Positions 39,517-48,836 of a stretch of 64,000 bases of DNA are shown piece after piece. Location of the stretch: NCBI RefSeq assembly GCF_003367505.1, contig NZ_PXXX01000011.1, positions 248,001-312,000 of the forward strand. Direction: 5' to 3'. The position numbers and the translations under genes are program-made. Positions within the stretch are counted from its first letter, which is position 1, and each line of letters begins with the position of its first letter. This DNA is from Lysinibacillus capsici. Lineage in GTDB: Bacteria > Bacillota > Bacilli > Bacillales_A > Planococcaceae. The notes below the pieces were generated by a model. It saw nothing but the letters and a program-made list of their open reading frames with translations, did no database searches and was not told the origin of the DNA.

Positions 39517-39593
39517 AATTTATAACTTATAAAATTGAATTAATTCCCTCAGCTGATCTGCACTAATAGGCAACCTTTATGGAATGGTTGTTA

Positions 39594-40256
39594 TCATAGT
39601 ACTTCCTGTGCCAGTTGTGCGAGACGATTTTTATCAATAATTTGGTAGCCTGTCTTACGCTTTTCCAATATCCTTTCATCACAAAACTGTGCCAAGACAT
39701 ATAGTAAATGGCGATAAGAGACCCCTAAATATTCGCAGATTTCCGTATGTTTTTCCTTGTAGACACCTTGGTCGGCTGATAATTGGATAAAGGCTGCTAA
39801 GCGATTTTCCAGCGGATAGGCCTGATTTTGTGTATATTTAGATGTCATTTTTGTCGCTTTTTCCCCTAAAAATACACAAAGTCTACGTAAAAACAAAGCA
39901 TCCGCAAGTAACTTCTCCTTACATGACTGTGTAATCGAATAGCAAATTGTTTTGGTGACGGTTTGTATCCCCTTTGTATACCTAGCCTCATTTAACAATT
40001 CAATTTCCCCCATAAAAAGAGGAGCCTCTAGGTATTCAATAAGTGAAACCTTCCCATTTTTATGTGTCATATAGAGCTTCGCCTTTCCTTCTATCATGTA
40101 ATACACGGTGTCTGGAAAGGAGCCTTCCTGGAAGATCCACTCCCCCTTGTCAAACTGGCGGACTTCTAAATAGGGATTGATATCAAATGAGAAAAAATCA
40201 TCAATCGGATATTTTTCAAGATAATGGGTACGGGCTTCAGCTGTTAAAATATGCAT
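39594..40256 (-). CDS. Crp/Fnr family regulator (YeiL type)
   Basis: 220 residues. Cyclic-nucleotide-binding-like barrel (about 20-130: FDKGEWIFQEGSFPDTVYYMIEGKAKLY) and C-terminal winged helix (EICEYLGVSYRHLLYVLAQFCDERILEK). No four-cysteine cluster of Fnr is seen. Divergent from an MFS permease with a Crp-type site between them, so it probably controls that gene. Confidence 0.87.
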   Translation of the reverse strand: MHILTAEARTHYLEKYPIDDFFSFDINPYLEVRQFDKGEWIFQEGSFPDTVYYMIEGKAKLYMTHKNGKVSLIEYLEAPLFMGEIELLNEARYTKGIQTVTKTICYSITQSCKEKLLADALFLRRLCVFLGEKATKMTSKYTQNQAYPLENRLAAFIQLSADQGVYKEKHTEICEYLGVSYRHLLYVLAQFCDERILEKRKTGYQIIDKNRLAQLAQEVL

Positions 40257-40279
40257 TTTTTACTCTCTCCTATAAAAAA

Positions 40280-40295
40280 TATGAGATATCTCACA
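40280..40295. promoter_or_regulatory. Crp/Fnr-type operator
   Basis: TATGAGATATCTCACA matches TGTGA-N6-TCACA at 9 of 10 defined bases and contains the perfect palindrome TGAGATATCTCA. It lies between the divergent regulator and MFS genes. Confidence 0.65.
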
Positions 40296-40353
40296 TTATT
40301 GTAGCGATGAACATGCTATTATTCAACATAGTTAATGGAGGTACGGAAATTAT

Positions 40354-41505
40354 ATGAACAATCAACGATGGCTTTCTCAGAATTTCTTTACATTTTTTAT
40401 CACTTGGGGCATTTTCTTACCCTACTGGACAGGTTGGCTGGTGGATGCGAAACATCTAACCGTCTCGCAGGCAAGTGTCGTGATGGGCTGTGGGCTCCTA
40501 GCTCGTGCCACATCCAATCTCTTCTTCTTCCCAACACTTGCAAAATACGTACACAATAAACGACTCATTACAATTTTAGCAATAGGCTCGTTGCTAACTG
40601 CCTTGCTCTATATTCCAAGCACAGGCTTTACAGCATTATTAATCGTGACCATTTTATTTAGTGTTTTTTACCCAGCGCTATTACCTGCTGTGGAAAGCAG
40701 TGCCGCTACGCTTGTGCAGTATGGCAATATTCATTATGGTAAAAGCCGTTCCTATGGTTCATTTGGCTTTGTCATCGCTGTTTTAATTATTAGTATGCTG
40801 ACCGGCGTTTTTGGAAAGAACATCATCTTCTGGAGCATGATTATAGGGTTGGTGGGCATGTTACTTATGCAACAATTAGCAACACCAAAGGAATTACTCG
40901 TAGTACCAACAAAAGAACAGCGTGCAAAATCATTGTCGATGAAAACACTATGGACTATCAAAGGCTTCCCGATTGTTTTATTCATCGTGATCTTGCTACA
41001 GGGTGCACATGCCTCCTATTATAGCTACGGTTATATTTATTTAGAAGATTTACAGGTTGATCCATTCTATATGGGTATGATTATTAATATCGCTGTTATT
41101 TGCGAAATTCTTTACTTTATGAAGGCTGATACGTTATTGACGAAATGGCGCTCATCATCCTTATTACTCTTAGCAGCGAGCGGCTCTTCCCTACGTTGGT
41201 TACTTATCTTTTTGTTCCCAAATGTCTGGGTATTTATCGCTTCTCAAACCTTGCACGCATTATCCTTTGCATTAGCCCATTTTGCCTTTATTCGCTACTT
41301 AACAAAAGCGCTACCAAAGGAACAAATCCCCAATGCACAAGGTTTATACTCTGCATTAGCTATGGGCTTAAGTACCGCCATCCTTACATTTTTAGGTGGC
41401 TATTTATACGAAATATCACCAGGTCTGTCCTTCGCAGCCATGCTCATTTGTACAATACCAGCCATCGCTATTTTGCTAATGACACGCAAAAAATATCAAT
41501 ATTAA
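40354..41505 (+). CDS. MFS transporter (phenylpropionate-permease-like)
   Basis: 383 residues, about 12 membrane helices. The first part (FFTFFITWGIFLPYWTGWL) and the late FALAHFAFIRYLTKALPKEQIPNAQGLYSA segment match the HcaT/YwbF-like branch of the major facilitator superfamily (PPP family). Substrate unknown. Divergent from the Crp/Fnr-type regulator. Confidence 0.85.
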   Translation: MNNQRWLSQNFFTFFITWGIFLPYWTGWLVDAKHLTVSQASVVMGCGLLARATSNLFFFPTLAKYVHNKRLITILAIGSLLTALLYIPSTGFTALLIVTILFSVFYPALLPAVESSAATLVQYGNIHYGKSRSYGSFGFVIAVLIISMLTGVFGKNIIFWSMIIGLVGMLLMQQLATPKELLVVPTKEQRAKSLSMKTLWTIKGFPIVLFIVILLQGAHASYYSYGYIYLEDLQVDPFYMGMIINIAVICEILYFMKADTLLTKWRSSSLLLLAASGSSLRWLLIFLFPNVWVFIASQTLHALSFALAHFAFIRYLTKALPKEQIPNAQGLYSALAMGLSTAILTFLGGYLYEISPGLSFAAMLICTIPAIAILLMTRKKYQY

Positions 41506-41509
41506 ACTA

Positions 41510-41539
41510 AAAGCAGGTGAGAACTTCCTCACCTGCTTT
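41510..41539. terminator. Bidirectional terminator
   Basis: AAAGCAGGTGAG (41510-41521) and CTCACCTGCTTT (41528-41539), perfect 12-bp stem between convergent MFS and oxalate-decarboxylase-like genes. Confidence 0.88.
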
Positions 41540-41541
41540 CT

Positions 41542-42726
41542 TTATTTCGGATAATAGGAAAAACCAGGATATTTTACAACCGGCCATTTTTCTTTTCTGA
41601 GAGCCTCAAGCAGCTCAGGACCGACCTGTAAATTACTTTGCACCAATTCTGTCGGCGTTAACGCCATCCATTGATTTAAGGACACATCCTGGAATCGATC
41701 ACTTTTAAACATTTCTAAAAACCATAATGGCTCTGTTCCAGTATTTTCAATATAATGCCCCGTCGCAAATGGAACATAGCCAACATCTCCCGCCCGATAA
41801 TCAAATGTTCGAGCCGTTCCATTTCCTGTGAAAACTGTCATACGGCCTTTTCCTTGCAGATAATATTGCCATTCATCGTTGTTAGGATGCCAATGCAACT
41901 CCCGCATCGCCCCTGGCTCAATTTCCACCAGTGCAGCCGCGATATTTTTAGAAATTGGGAAATTAGTCGAATCGACAATGCGCACACTGCCTCCAGGTGT
42001 TTTTAATGGAGGCTGTGCCAACAGACGATGTTTAAAGGTTTGCGGAACCTCACCATATGGAGATTGCACTTTCTGAGAATCAATTGGCCCCGGAACCCGA
42101 TCCTGATAAATATATAGCTGTTCACTCGGGATGTGATCGAAAGCATGAATAGGAACCCCAAAATTCGCTGATAACACTTCTTTTGGCGTATGAGCAAACC
42201 AATCTGAAATTGACAGTGTGTTCAGATCGGAGAAATGCCCATCATCAAATACTAATAAGAATTCACAGCCATCCTCAAGTCCTTGAATGGAATGAGGAAT
42301 GCCAGGTGGAAAATACCATAAATCACCGGGTCCCACATCCGCTATAAAGTTACAACCATTCTGATCGACAGCTGTAATGCGAGCATGGCCAAGCAGCATA
42401 TAAGACCACTCTGCCTGTTGATGCCAGTGCAGCTCACGTACGCCTCCTGGTGTCAAACTCATGTTCACACCCGCCAAAGTCGTAGCAATCGGTAATTCAC
42501 GAACCGTAATTTCCCGTGACCACCCACCTTGATTTAAGGTCATATGCGTGTCTGAAAACGAGAATCGTAAATTAGGAATCAAACCCGCATCAGTCGTTGG
42601 TGGCACTAGCATATCAGGATTTTCTAAATCCCTCATAATATCCCGTGGCCCCTTATCCACCCCTCCAGCCCCATCACCTCGAATAGGCTGAGGCACCTGA
42701 AAATAACCCGGTGGCAAATTTTCCAA
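41542..42726 (-). CDS. Oxalate decarboxylase-like bicupin with altered lid loop
   Basis: 394 residues, two cupin domains. Manganese ligands are complete in both: His100, His102, Glu106, His145 and His278, His280, Glu285, His324. The usual SENS lid loop of B. subtilis OxdC (which holds the catalytic Glu162) reads S166-D167-L168-N169 here, in GHFSDLNTL. So the proton donor Glu is replaced by Asp and the loop context is changed, and decarboxylase activity is not assured; an oxidase-like or other activity is possible. Spacing and the rest of the sequence are like OxdC/OxdD. Monocistronic; convergent with the MFS gene. Confidence 0.88.
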   Translation of the reverse strand: MENLPPGYFQVPQPIRGDGAGGVDKGPRDIMRDLENPDMLVPPTTDAGLIPNLRFSFSDTHMTLNQGGWSREITVRELPIATTLAGVNMSLTPGGVRELHWHQQAEWSYMLLGHARITAVDQNGCNFIADVGPGDLWYFPPGIPHSIQGLEDGCEFLLVFDDGHFSDLNTLSISDWFAHTPKEVLSANFGVPIHAFDHIPSEQLYIYQDRVPGPIDSQKVQSPYGEVPQTFKHRLLAQPPLKTPGGSVRIVDSTNFPISKNIAAALVEIEPGAMRELHWHPNNDEWQYYLQGKGRMTVFTGNGTARTFDYRAGDVGYVPFATGHYIENTGTEPLWFLEMFKSDRFQDVSLNQWMALTPTELVQSNLQVGPELLEALRKEKWPVVKYPGFSYYPK

Positions 42727-42861
42727 TCGTTCACCTCTTTATGTTTGTAATCAAAATAAAATACTTCTATTCTTCTAAAATGTATGGATACACAGCTTGG
42801 ATTATTCTCTTTCTTTTCTGGCAGTGGGTTGGCTACTAAGCATAGATACTTTATTGAGAGA

Positions 42862-43030
42862 GGAGCTTGCTACATTGATCACTTTTCCCTAATTTTGGAG
42901 CGGGTTCTTCAGTTGTTTGATCACTTCTCATCTACTTTGGAGAGGGTTCCTTACTTGTTTGATCGTTTCTCAACCACTTTAGAGCGGGTTTCTCACTTCT
43001 TTGATCACTTTTAGAGCAACCTTCTCTCGT
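42862..43030. repeat. 42-bp tandem repeat array made of 21-bp half units (copy 2)
   Basis: Three consecutive 42-bp units begin with GATCACTTTTCCCTAATTTT, GATCACTTCTCATCTACTTT and GATCGTTTCTCAACCACTTT, then a partial fourth (GATCACTTTTAGAGC). Each splits into a GATCACTT half and a TTGGAGCGGGTT half of about 21 bases. The 42-bp period keeps one frame open (a 76-codon frame from 42784 with 14-residue repeats such as DHFSSTLERV), but no ribosome site precedes it. The GGAGCGG core is shared with 33925-34140. Confidence 0.7.
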
Positions 43031-43053
43031 TTCCCTAACTTCAGGACAAGCCC

Positions 43054-44496
43054 TTATTTACTCTTTCGTCCAATAGCCTCCACCGCACATTCATGTAGGA
43101 TTTGTAAGCCTTCCTGTAATTCTTCATAGGTTGCATAGGCGTAGGATAGACGAATATGATGATGATCTTGTGGATCATAGATATAGCCGGGATTGATTAA
43201 TACTTGCCGCTGCAACAGCTTCATAAAGAAGTCTTTATCTACAAGCGGCTCATGAAACTTGAGCCAAATATAAAAGCCTCCCCTTGGTTTGCTCCAATTC
43301 GCCACATCTGTAAACTTCTCCTTTAAAAGCTGTTCCGTAAAATCGGCTCGCTCCTGTAATTGTTGACGTAATCCTGCGAGATGCTTTTCATATTTTCCTG
43401 ATTGCAGCCAATGTAGGACAATTTCCTGAGAAATGGCACTTGAGCCATAGTCTGTTTGCATTTTTATATCGGCTAATCGCTCAATCACAGTGGTTGGACC
43501 GATGAGCCAGCCAATGCGTAACCCTGGGCTTAAGGTTTTAGAGACGCTGCCAATATAAAGAACTTGTCCGCTATTATCCATGGCCTTAAGCGGCGGTGAT
43601 GCCTCTTCAAAAAGCAATTCATGATAAACATCATCTTCTACAATTGGAATCCGTGATGCCTGACAAGCTTCATATAGCTGTTCTTTTTCTCTTGTTGTCC
43701 ATACATGACCTGTTGGATTATGTAAAGTAGGAATGGCATAAAACACGGCTTGTTTCTTTCGTTTCCTTTGCGCTAATGTTTGAGCAAGCTGTACATCACG
43801 TTCAATGCTAATCATTTGCATGCCAACTGACTGAAAAGGGTGAACAGAATTTAAATAGGAGGTTGGCTCCTGAAACACAATAGACCCTTGCTCTAATAAG
43901 CCAACAGCAATTAATTGTAGTGCCTGAAGAGCACCTGAAACAATACAGACGTTTTGAGGTTCAGCGGGAATGCCTCTTTTTTGAACATATTTACAAATAG
44001 CTTTACGAAGCTGATCATTACCTTGTGGCGAAGAGTAGCCTAATGCTTTGGGTTGGAAGGATAGCTCTCGCAGTGAAGCTTCTATTTCCTCGGTAGGCAA
44101 CAAACTGGGTGCTAGCTCTCCCGTTCCTAAACGAATTACATCCTCGCGCTGTTCGTATTCGTTAATTAATTGGATGGTGTGGTAGTTTGGCTTGTGGATG
44201 CTTGTTTCGATATAAGTTTGCCAATTCGGCTGTGTTTGTTGGATTAATGCATGCCAGGAATTGTGCGTAACATAAACACCAGAGCCTATCTTTGCTTCAA
44301 GAATGCCCATTGCTTTTAATTCCTCCAAAGCCTGCTGAACTGTGCTTCGATTCACATCGAACTGCATGGCCAGCTGTCTTTGGGTAGGTAGTTTTGTCCC
44401 TGCTGCCCAGTCTCCTCGCTCCACATTGGCTGTTATCCACTGTACAATCTGCTGCTGTAATGTATTATCACTTCTTCTATTCGGCTGCCAGCTCAT
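43054..44496 (-). CDS. MocR/GntR family regulator with aminotransferase domain
   Basis: 480 residues from ATG 44496 (AAGGAG 7 bases upstream). N-terminal GntR winged helix (LPTQRQLAMQFDVNRSTVQQALEELKAMG) joined to a fold-type I aminotransferase domain that should bind PLP at Lys in GSVSKTLSPGLRIGW. MocR proteins sense amino acids or vitamers. Divergent from a LysE exporter, so it probably controls it. Confidence 0.9.
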   Translation of the reverse strand: MSWQPNRRSDNTLQQQIVQWITANVERGDWAAGTKLPTQRQLAMQFDVNRSTVQQALEELKAMGILEAKIGSGVYVTHNSWHALIQQTQPNWQTYIETSIHKPNYHTIQLINEYEQREDVIRLGTGELAPSLLPTEEIEASLRELSFQPKALGYSSPQGNDQLRKAICKYVQKRGIPAEPQNVCIVSGALQALQLIAVGLLEQGSIVFQEPTSYLNSVHPFQSVGMQMISIERDVQLAQTLAQRKRKKQAVFYAIPTLHNPTGHVWTTREKEQLYEACQASRIPIVEDDVYHELLFEEASPPLKAMDNSGQVLYIGSVSKTLSPGLRIGWLIGPTTVIERLADIKMQTDYGSSAISQEIVLHWLQSGKYEKHLAGLRQQLQERADFTEQLLKEKFTDVANWSKPRGGFYIWLKFHEPLVDKDFFMKLLQRQVLINPGYIYDPQDHHHIRLSYAYATYEELQEGLQILHECAVEAIGRKSK

Positions 44497-44606
44497 GTTC
44501 CTTCTCCTTCCATGCAATAAAATTGGGTGGATAAAAAACCATCCAATTGGTCGTTTTCTTTTAGTTATACCATATCTAAAATAAGTAAAGAAAGGAGGAA
44601 TGGTCA

Positions 44607-45209
44607 TTGGAAGCTTTTCTTCATGGGATCATTTTAGCATTTGGACTCATTTTGCCATTAGGCGTACAAAATGTTTTTGTTTTTTCACAAGGTGCTACAC
44701 AACCAAGTTTATTACGTGCTTTGCCAGCAGGTGTGACTGCTGCGATCTGTGATACACTGCTTATTCTACTTGCGGTATTCGGTCTGTCATTAATTGTTCT
44801 ACAGTTTGAATGGTTGCGTATCACTTTAATGACTATTGGTATCATCTTTTTACTTTACATGGGCTATAGCATTTGGCGTTCAAATCCAGCAAACACTGAA
44901 AATAGCGAAGCATTGCCTATAAAAAAACAAATTCTCTTCGCACTCTCTGTGTCACTTCTAAATCCACATGCTATTTTAGATACAATCGGTGTTATTGGTA
45001 CAAGCGCATTAAAATATAGTGGAACCGAGCAAATAATGTTCACTGTTGCTTGTGTGTTCATTTCCTGGCTATGGTTTTTCGGTCTCACATTGACTGGCGC
45101 CTCGTTCAAAAAACTAGACGGCTCTGGAAAATTGATGCGACTATTTAATAAATGCTCCGCCGTCTTTATTTGGGCCACAGCATGTTATCTGGCAAGTGGC
45201 TTATTTTAA
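44607..45209 (+). CDS. LysE family amino acid exporter
   Basis: 200 residues, about six membrane helices. TTG 44607 has GGAGG 8 bases upstream. Family motifs: GLILPLGVQNVFVFSQGA and SLLNPHAILDTIGVIG, as in LysE/ArgO-type exporters of basic amino acids. Divergent from the MocR gene. Confidence 0.9.
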   Translation: MEAFLHGIILAFGLILPLGVQNVFVFSQGATQPSLLRALPAGVTAAICDTLLILLAVFGLSLIVLQFEWLRITLMTIGIIFLLYMGYSIWRSNPANTENSEALPIKKQILFALSVSLLNPHAILDTIGVIGTSALKYSGTEQIMFTVACVFISWLWFFGLTLTGASFKKLDGSGKLMRLFNKCSAVFIWATACYLASGLF

Positions 45210-45219
45210 CGTACATAGA

Positions 45220-45248
45220 AAAAGCTCAGGAGGTAACCCTGAGCTTTT
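45220..45248. terminator. Bidirectional terminator
   Basis: AAAAGCTCAGG (45220-45230) pairs with CCTGAGCTTTT (45238-45248) between the convergent lysE and ileS genes; T-runs on both sides. Confidence 0.88.
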
Positions 45249-45251
45249 CTT

Positions 45252-48200
45252 TTATAGAGAAACAAATAAAGTGAGCTTTTCATTAAACAATGACGTCTCA
45301 ATGGATTTTGCATGAGGCCATTGCTCACCATAATGAATAGCTTTAACTAATACATTTTCTTGTAATAAAGCTTCGTGCTGCTGAATCATGAAAAGTACCC
45401 CTGCACTACCATTAAAGGCAATCGATACATATTGCGCCACTGGTAGCTGCCATTTTTTTCGTGCATCTTGTATAGTACGAATCAATTCTCGTATTTGCCC
45501 TTCTTGTAGTAAGCTCTCTGTAAGTTGAACATTCATCAAGACACGGCAAGTGCTATCCTCCGCTAAAATATAATGGTCCTTGACGATTGATTCAGCTATT
45601 ACATGTTCTCTTAATAATGTTAGCTGTTGACCGTCCATCATGAGATCCACAGTTTCATGATGTTGTAGCCTTTGTTTCTCTTCCTCTGTTAATGACAACA
45701 CATACTCTTTTACTTGATGAACCTTTGGACCAAATGCCGCTCCTGCTGTTTTAAAATTCAATTTATAATGCACGCTTTCATAGGCTGAAAAATCATGTGT
45801 CCATCTACAAGCTTTGATGTTTAACTCGTCCTGAATGAGTTCGCTATAGGCTTGGTAATCCGACAGTTCACCTTTTAGGGCAACAATGAGTTCACTTAAA
45901 GGCTGCTTGACCTTTATTCCCTGACTATTGCGAATGCTACGTCCAAGTTCGACAACTGTTAAGACCGTTGCCATTTCTTGTTCAAGTTTCACATCCACTA
46001 GTTGATCGTCGAATATTGGATATTCCTCAAGATGAACACTTTTTCCACATAGTTGACGGTAGATATCCTCTGCTATAAATGGTGTAAACGGTGCTATTAA
46101 TTGACAAATGGATGTCAGTGCCTCGTAAAGTGTGCTAAATGCACCTCGTTTATCTGCTGTCATTCCATTTGCCCAAAATCTAGCACGTGAACGACGTATA
46201 TACCAATTGCTTAACTCTTCCACCAATTGACCAATTTCCCTTGTAGCCTGTGTAAATTGATAATCATCCATAGAGGTTGTGACAAGCTGGATAGTGTGAT
46301 GTAAGCGGGACAATATCCAATGATCTAGCTGTGAACGTGTACCTGTATTTGTAGCATCATACGTAAAGTTATCGATCTGGGCATACATGTCATAAAATTT
46401 AAACGTATTGTCGAGTGTATCCACCAGCTTAGATTTCGCATCTAAGACAATTTTCTTCGAAAAACGCTTTGGATTCCATGGTGAGCTATCAACTAAAAAT
46501 GCCCAACGTAGAGCATCTGCTCCATACTCCTGGATTAACTCAACAGGCTCTAATGCATTGCCTTTACTTTTGGACATCTTCTGTCCATGCTCATCGAGTA
46601 CATGCCCTAACGATAGCACATTTTTATAAGGTGGTTTTCCTGTAAACAAGGTTGATACTGCTAATAAGCTATAGAAAAATCCTCGCGTTTGATCGATGCC
46701 CTCAATGACCACATCTGCTGGAAACTGATGATGAAAGTTCGCTACGTCTTCAAAAGGATAATGCTGTTGGGCAAATGGCATCGAGCCACTGTCAAACCAA
46801 ACATCGATAACTTCAGGCGTACGTTTCATGTCGCCCTGGCAGACAGGACAGGTACAGACAATGGCATCTATAAATGGCTTATGGAGCTCTAATTGTTCTT
46901 TGACAGCTCCTTTGGCTAATTGTTGTAGCACTGCAACACTGTTAGGTGCCTCCTCATGATTGCAATCCTGACAGATCCACACATTGAGTGGTGTCCCCCA
47001 ATAACGATTACGACTAATATTCCAATCCACTAAGTTTTCTAGGAAGTTGCCAAATCGTCCATCCTTAATATGGCTAGGGTACCATGTCACCTGCTGATTA
47101 TTTTGTAAAAGCTGCTCTTTTAATGCCGACATTTTGATAAACCAGCTATCTGTTGCATAGTACAATAATGGTGAATCACAGCGCCAGCAATGCGGATAGC
47201 TGTGCTCATATTTTTCTTTAGCAAATAAAAGCTCTTTTGCTGCAAGCAGTTTAATGATATCGACATCACAATCTTTCACAAATCGTCCAACAAGCTCAGG
47301 TACCGCTTCTGTATAACAGCCTTTTAGATCAACTACATTGACAAAGGACAAGCCATGTTGCTGCACCGTTTTATAATCGTCCTCTCCATAAGCAGGTGCT
47401 ATGTGTACAATTCCTGTTCCACTATGCTCTGTCACATAATCTGCCATGACAATGATATGCCCTTTATCGACGGTTACATAGGAAAATGGCGATAGATAGG
47501 AAACACCTGCAAACTCCTGTCCGTCATGCTCACTTAATATTTCTACAGGCTCTGAAAAAACCTTTGATACCAACGATTTAGCTAGTATATAGATGCTGTT
47601 TGCATGCCTTACACGGACATATCGAAGAGCAGGATTCATAGCCAAGGCTACATTGGCTGGTAATGTCCTAGGCGTCGTTGTCCAGCCTAAGATATATTCG
47701 TCTCGATCCTCTAGCTTAAACATTGCAGTAACGGATAAATCCTTAACATCCTTATAGCCCTGTGCCACCTCATGAGAGCTTAAGGAAGTTTGACAGCTAG
47801 GGCAATAAGGTGAAACGCGATGTCCTTTGTATAACAGTTTTTCCTTGTGAACATGGCTTAAAATATGCCACACAGATTCAATATAGTCATTACTTAATGT
47901 TAGGTAAGGATCATCCATGTCAAGCCAGTAGCCAAGCTGCTCTGTAAAAGTACGCCATTTTTGCTCATAGGTAAAAACGCTCTTCTTACATGCTTGAATA
48001 AATTGCTCCACCCCATAGTTCTCAATCTCCTGCTTTCCTGAGATTCCTAATGCCTTTTCTACCCCTAATTCCACAGGCAACCCATGTGTATCCCAACCTG
48101 CTTTGCGTTCAACTAAATAGCCTTGCATTGTTTTATAACGTGCCACCACATCTTTTATGGTTCTACCAAATGCATGGCCAACATGTGGTAAACCATTCGC

Positions 48201-48344
48201 TGTTGGGGGTCCCTCATAAAATACAAAGGGCTGCTGTTCAGCACGATTACTTACGGATTTTGCAAAGGTCCCTTCTTGCGCCCATAATGTACGAATCCTT
48301 GTTTCTCGTTCAACCGTTGTTTCTTTCTTTTGTTCTTTCTGCAT
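45252..48344 (-). CDS. ileS: Isoleucyl-tRNA synthetase, type 2
   Basis: 1030 residues from the ATG at 48344, which has AGGAGG a few bases upstream; a longer frame would run into the T-box leader. Charges tRNA-Ile. HIGH motif is HVGH in PTANGLPHVGHAFGR, and KMSKSKGN is present; the editing domain begins near WTTTPRTLPANVALAMNP. The PPTANGLPHVGHAFG opening, the LGISGKQEIENYG segment and length over 1000 residues are type 2 (IleS2-like) features; the housekeeping Bacillus enzyme is about 920 residues. Type 2 enzymes are known to be mupirocin-tolerant. The canonical HxGH order is kept. Whether a type 1 copy exists elsewhere cannot be seen. Confidence 0.93.
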   Translation of the reverse strand: MQKEQKKETTVERETRIRTLWAQEGTFAKSVSNRAEQQPFVFYEGPPTANGLPHVGHAFGRTIKDVVARYKTMQGYLVERKAGWDTHGLPVELGVEKALGISGKQEIENYGVEQFIQACKKSVFTYEQKWRTFTEQLGYWLDMDDPYLTLSNDYIESVWHILSHVHKEKLLYKGHRVSPYCPSCQTSLSSHEVAQGYKDVKDLSVTAMFKLEDRDEYILGWTTTPRTLPANVALAMNPALRYVRVRHANSIYILAKSLVSKVFSEPVEILSEHDGQEFAGVSYLSPFSYVTVDKGHIIVMADYVTEHSGTGIVHIAPAYGEDDYKTVQQHGLSFVNVVDLKGCYTEAVPELVGRFVKDCDVDIIKLLAAKELLFAKEKYEHSYPHCWRCDSPLLYYATDSWFIKMSALKEQLLQNNQQVTWYPSHIKDGRFGNFLENLVDWNISRNRYWGTPLNVWICQDCNHEEAPNSVAVLQQLAKGAVKEQLELHKPFIDAIVCTCPVCQGDMKRTPEVIDVWFDSGSMPFAQQHYPFEDVANFHHQFPADVVIEGIDQTRGFFYSLLAVSTLFTGKPPYKNVLSLGHVLDEHGQKMSKSKGNALEPVELIQEYGADALRWAFLVDSSPWNPKRFSKKIVLDAKSKLVDTLDNTFKFYDMYAQIDNFTYDATNTGTRSQLDHWILSRLHHTIQLVTTSMDDYQFTQATREIGQLVEELSNWYIRRSRARFWANGMTADKRGAFSTLYEALTSICQLIAPFTPFIAEDIYRQLCGKSVHLEEYPIFDDQLVDVKLEQEMATVLTVVELGRSIRNSQGIKVKQPLSELIVALKGELSDYQAYSELIQDELNIKACRWTHDFSAYESVHYKLNFKTAGAAFGPKVHQVKEYVLSLTEEEKQRLQHHETVDLMMDGQQLTLLREHVIAESIVKDHYILAEDSTCRVLMNVQLTESLLQEGQIRELIRTIQDARKKWQLPVAQYVSIAFNGSAGVLFMIQQHEALLQENVLVKAIHYGEQWPHAKSIETSLFNEKLTLFVSL

Positions 48345-48385
48345 ATTAGTTCCTCCTATACAAGCAAATTTGTATAAAAGGCATA

Positions 48386-48640
48386 CAAAAAACCCCGTCC
48401 CAAGGAAAAGGGACGGGGTTAACCGCGAATACCACCCTAATTCTATTGACACGATGGCCAATAGCACTCAGCAACGTACAATCATACGTGTTCTTTTTAA
48501 CGGTAGACACCCGGATTAGCTTACTCCATTCAGCTAATCTTCTCAGAGAGGATTTTCATGTAACACCTGCACACCGACTTCCACCAAATGTCGGCTCTCT
48601 GTAGAACAAAATGAAACACTACTCTTTCTCATCAACGAAT
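48386..48640 (-). ncRNA. T-box leader, Ile specifier
   Basis: Minus strand: a stem I region beginning near AGAAAGAGTAGTG, a specifier ATC at 48553-48551 in ATGAAAATCCTCTCT, the T-box sequence AGGGTGGTATTCGCGG at 48438-48423, and a strong terminator (AACCCCGTCCC paired with GGGACGGGGTT) with T-run at about 48420-48386. Uncharged tRNA-Ile should allow ileS expression. Confidence 0.95.
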
Positions 48641-48836
48641 TTGTATGCTTTTATTGTCCTTCATCTTAGCAAATTACCAATTGTCTGTCAACGGAGGACA
48701 ATCTTAAAAAATTTCGTTGAGACAAGTGGCAATACTTTGATGGAGATCAGCATATTGTGGCTGTTGAATGGTTTGAATCAAAAAGCTCTTCAGCAATGTT
48801 TTACTATTGAATAGCACGAGAATGTCTAGCTTCTTG
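48641..48836. other. Gap between the ileS leader and the next gene
   Basis: It should hold the ileS promoter; on the minus strand TTGACAGACAATTGGTAATT and TAAGAT near 48690-48665 look like -35 and -10 elements about 17 bp apart. No gene seen. Confidence 0.45.

Noticed and set aside
42784-43014. 76-codon gene over the 42-bp repeats
   Set aside because: No ribosome site; the frame stays open because the period is a multiple of three. Kept as a repeat, with translation listed as a test.
42862-43030. CRISPR array
   Set aside because: Units are contiguous with no unique spacers, the copies are imperfect and no cas gene is near.
48345-48467. 41-residue N-terminal extension of isoleucyl-tRNA synthetase
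   Set aside because: It would be encoded by the T-box and its terminator; the ATG at 48344 has a proper ribosome site and starts the usual protein.
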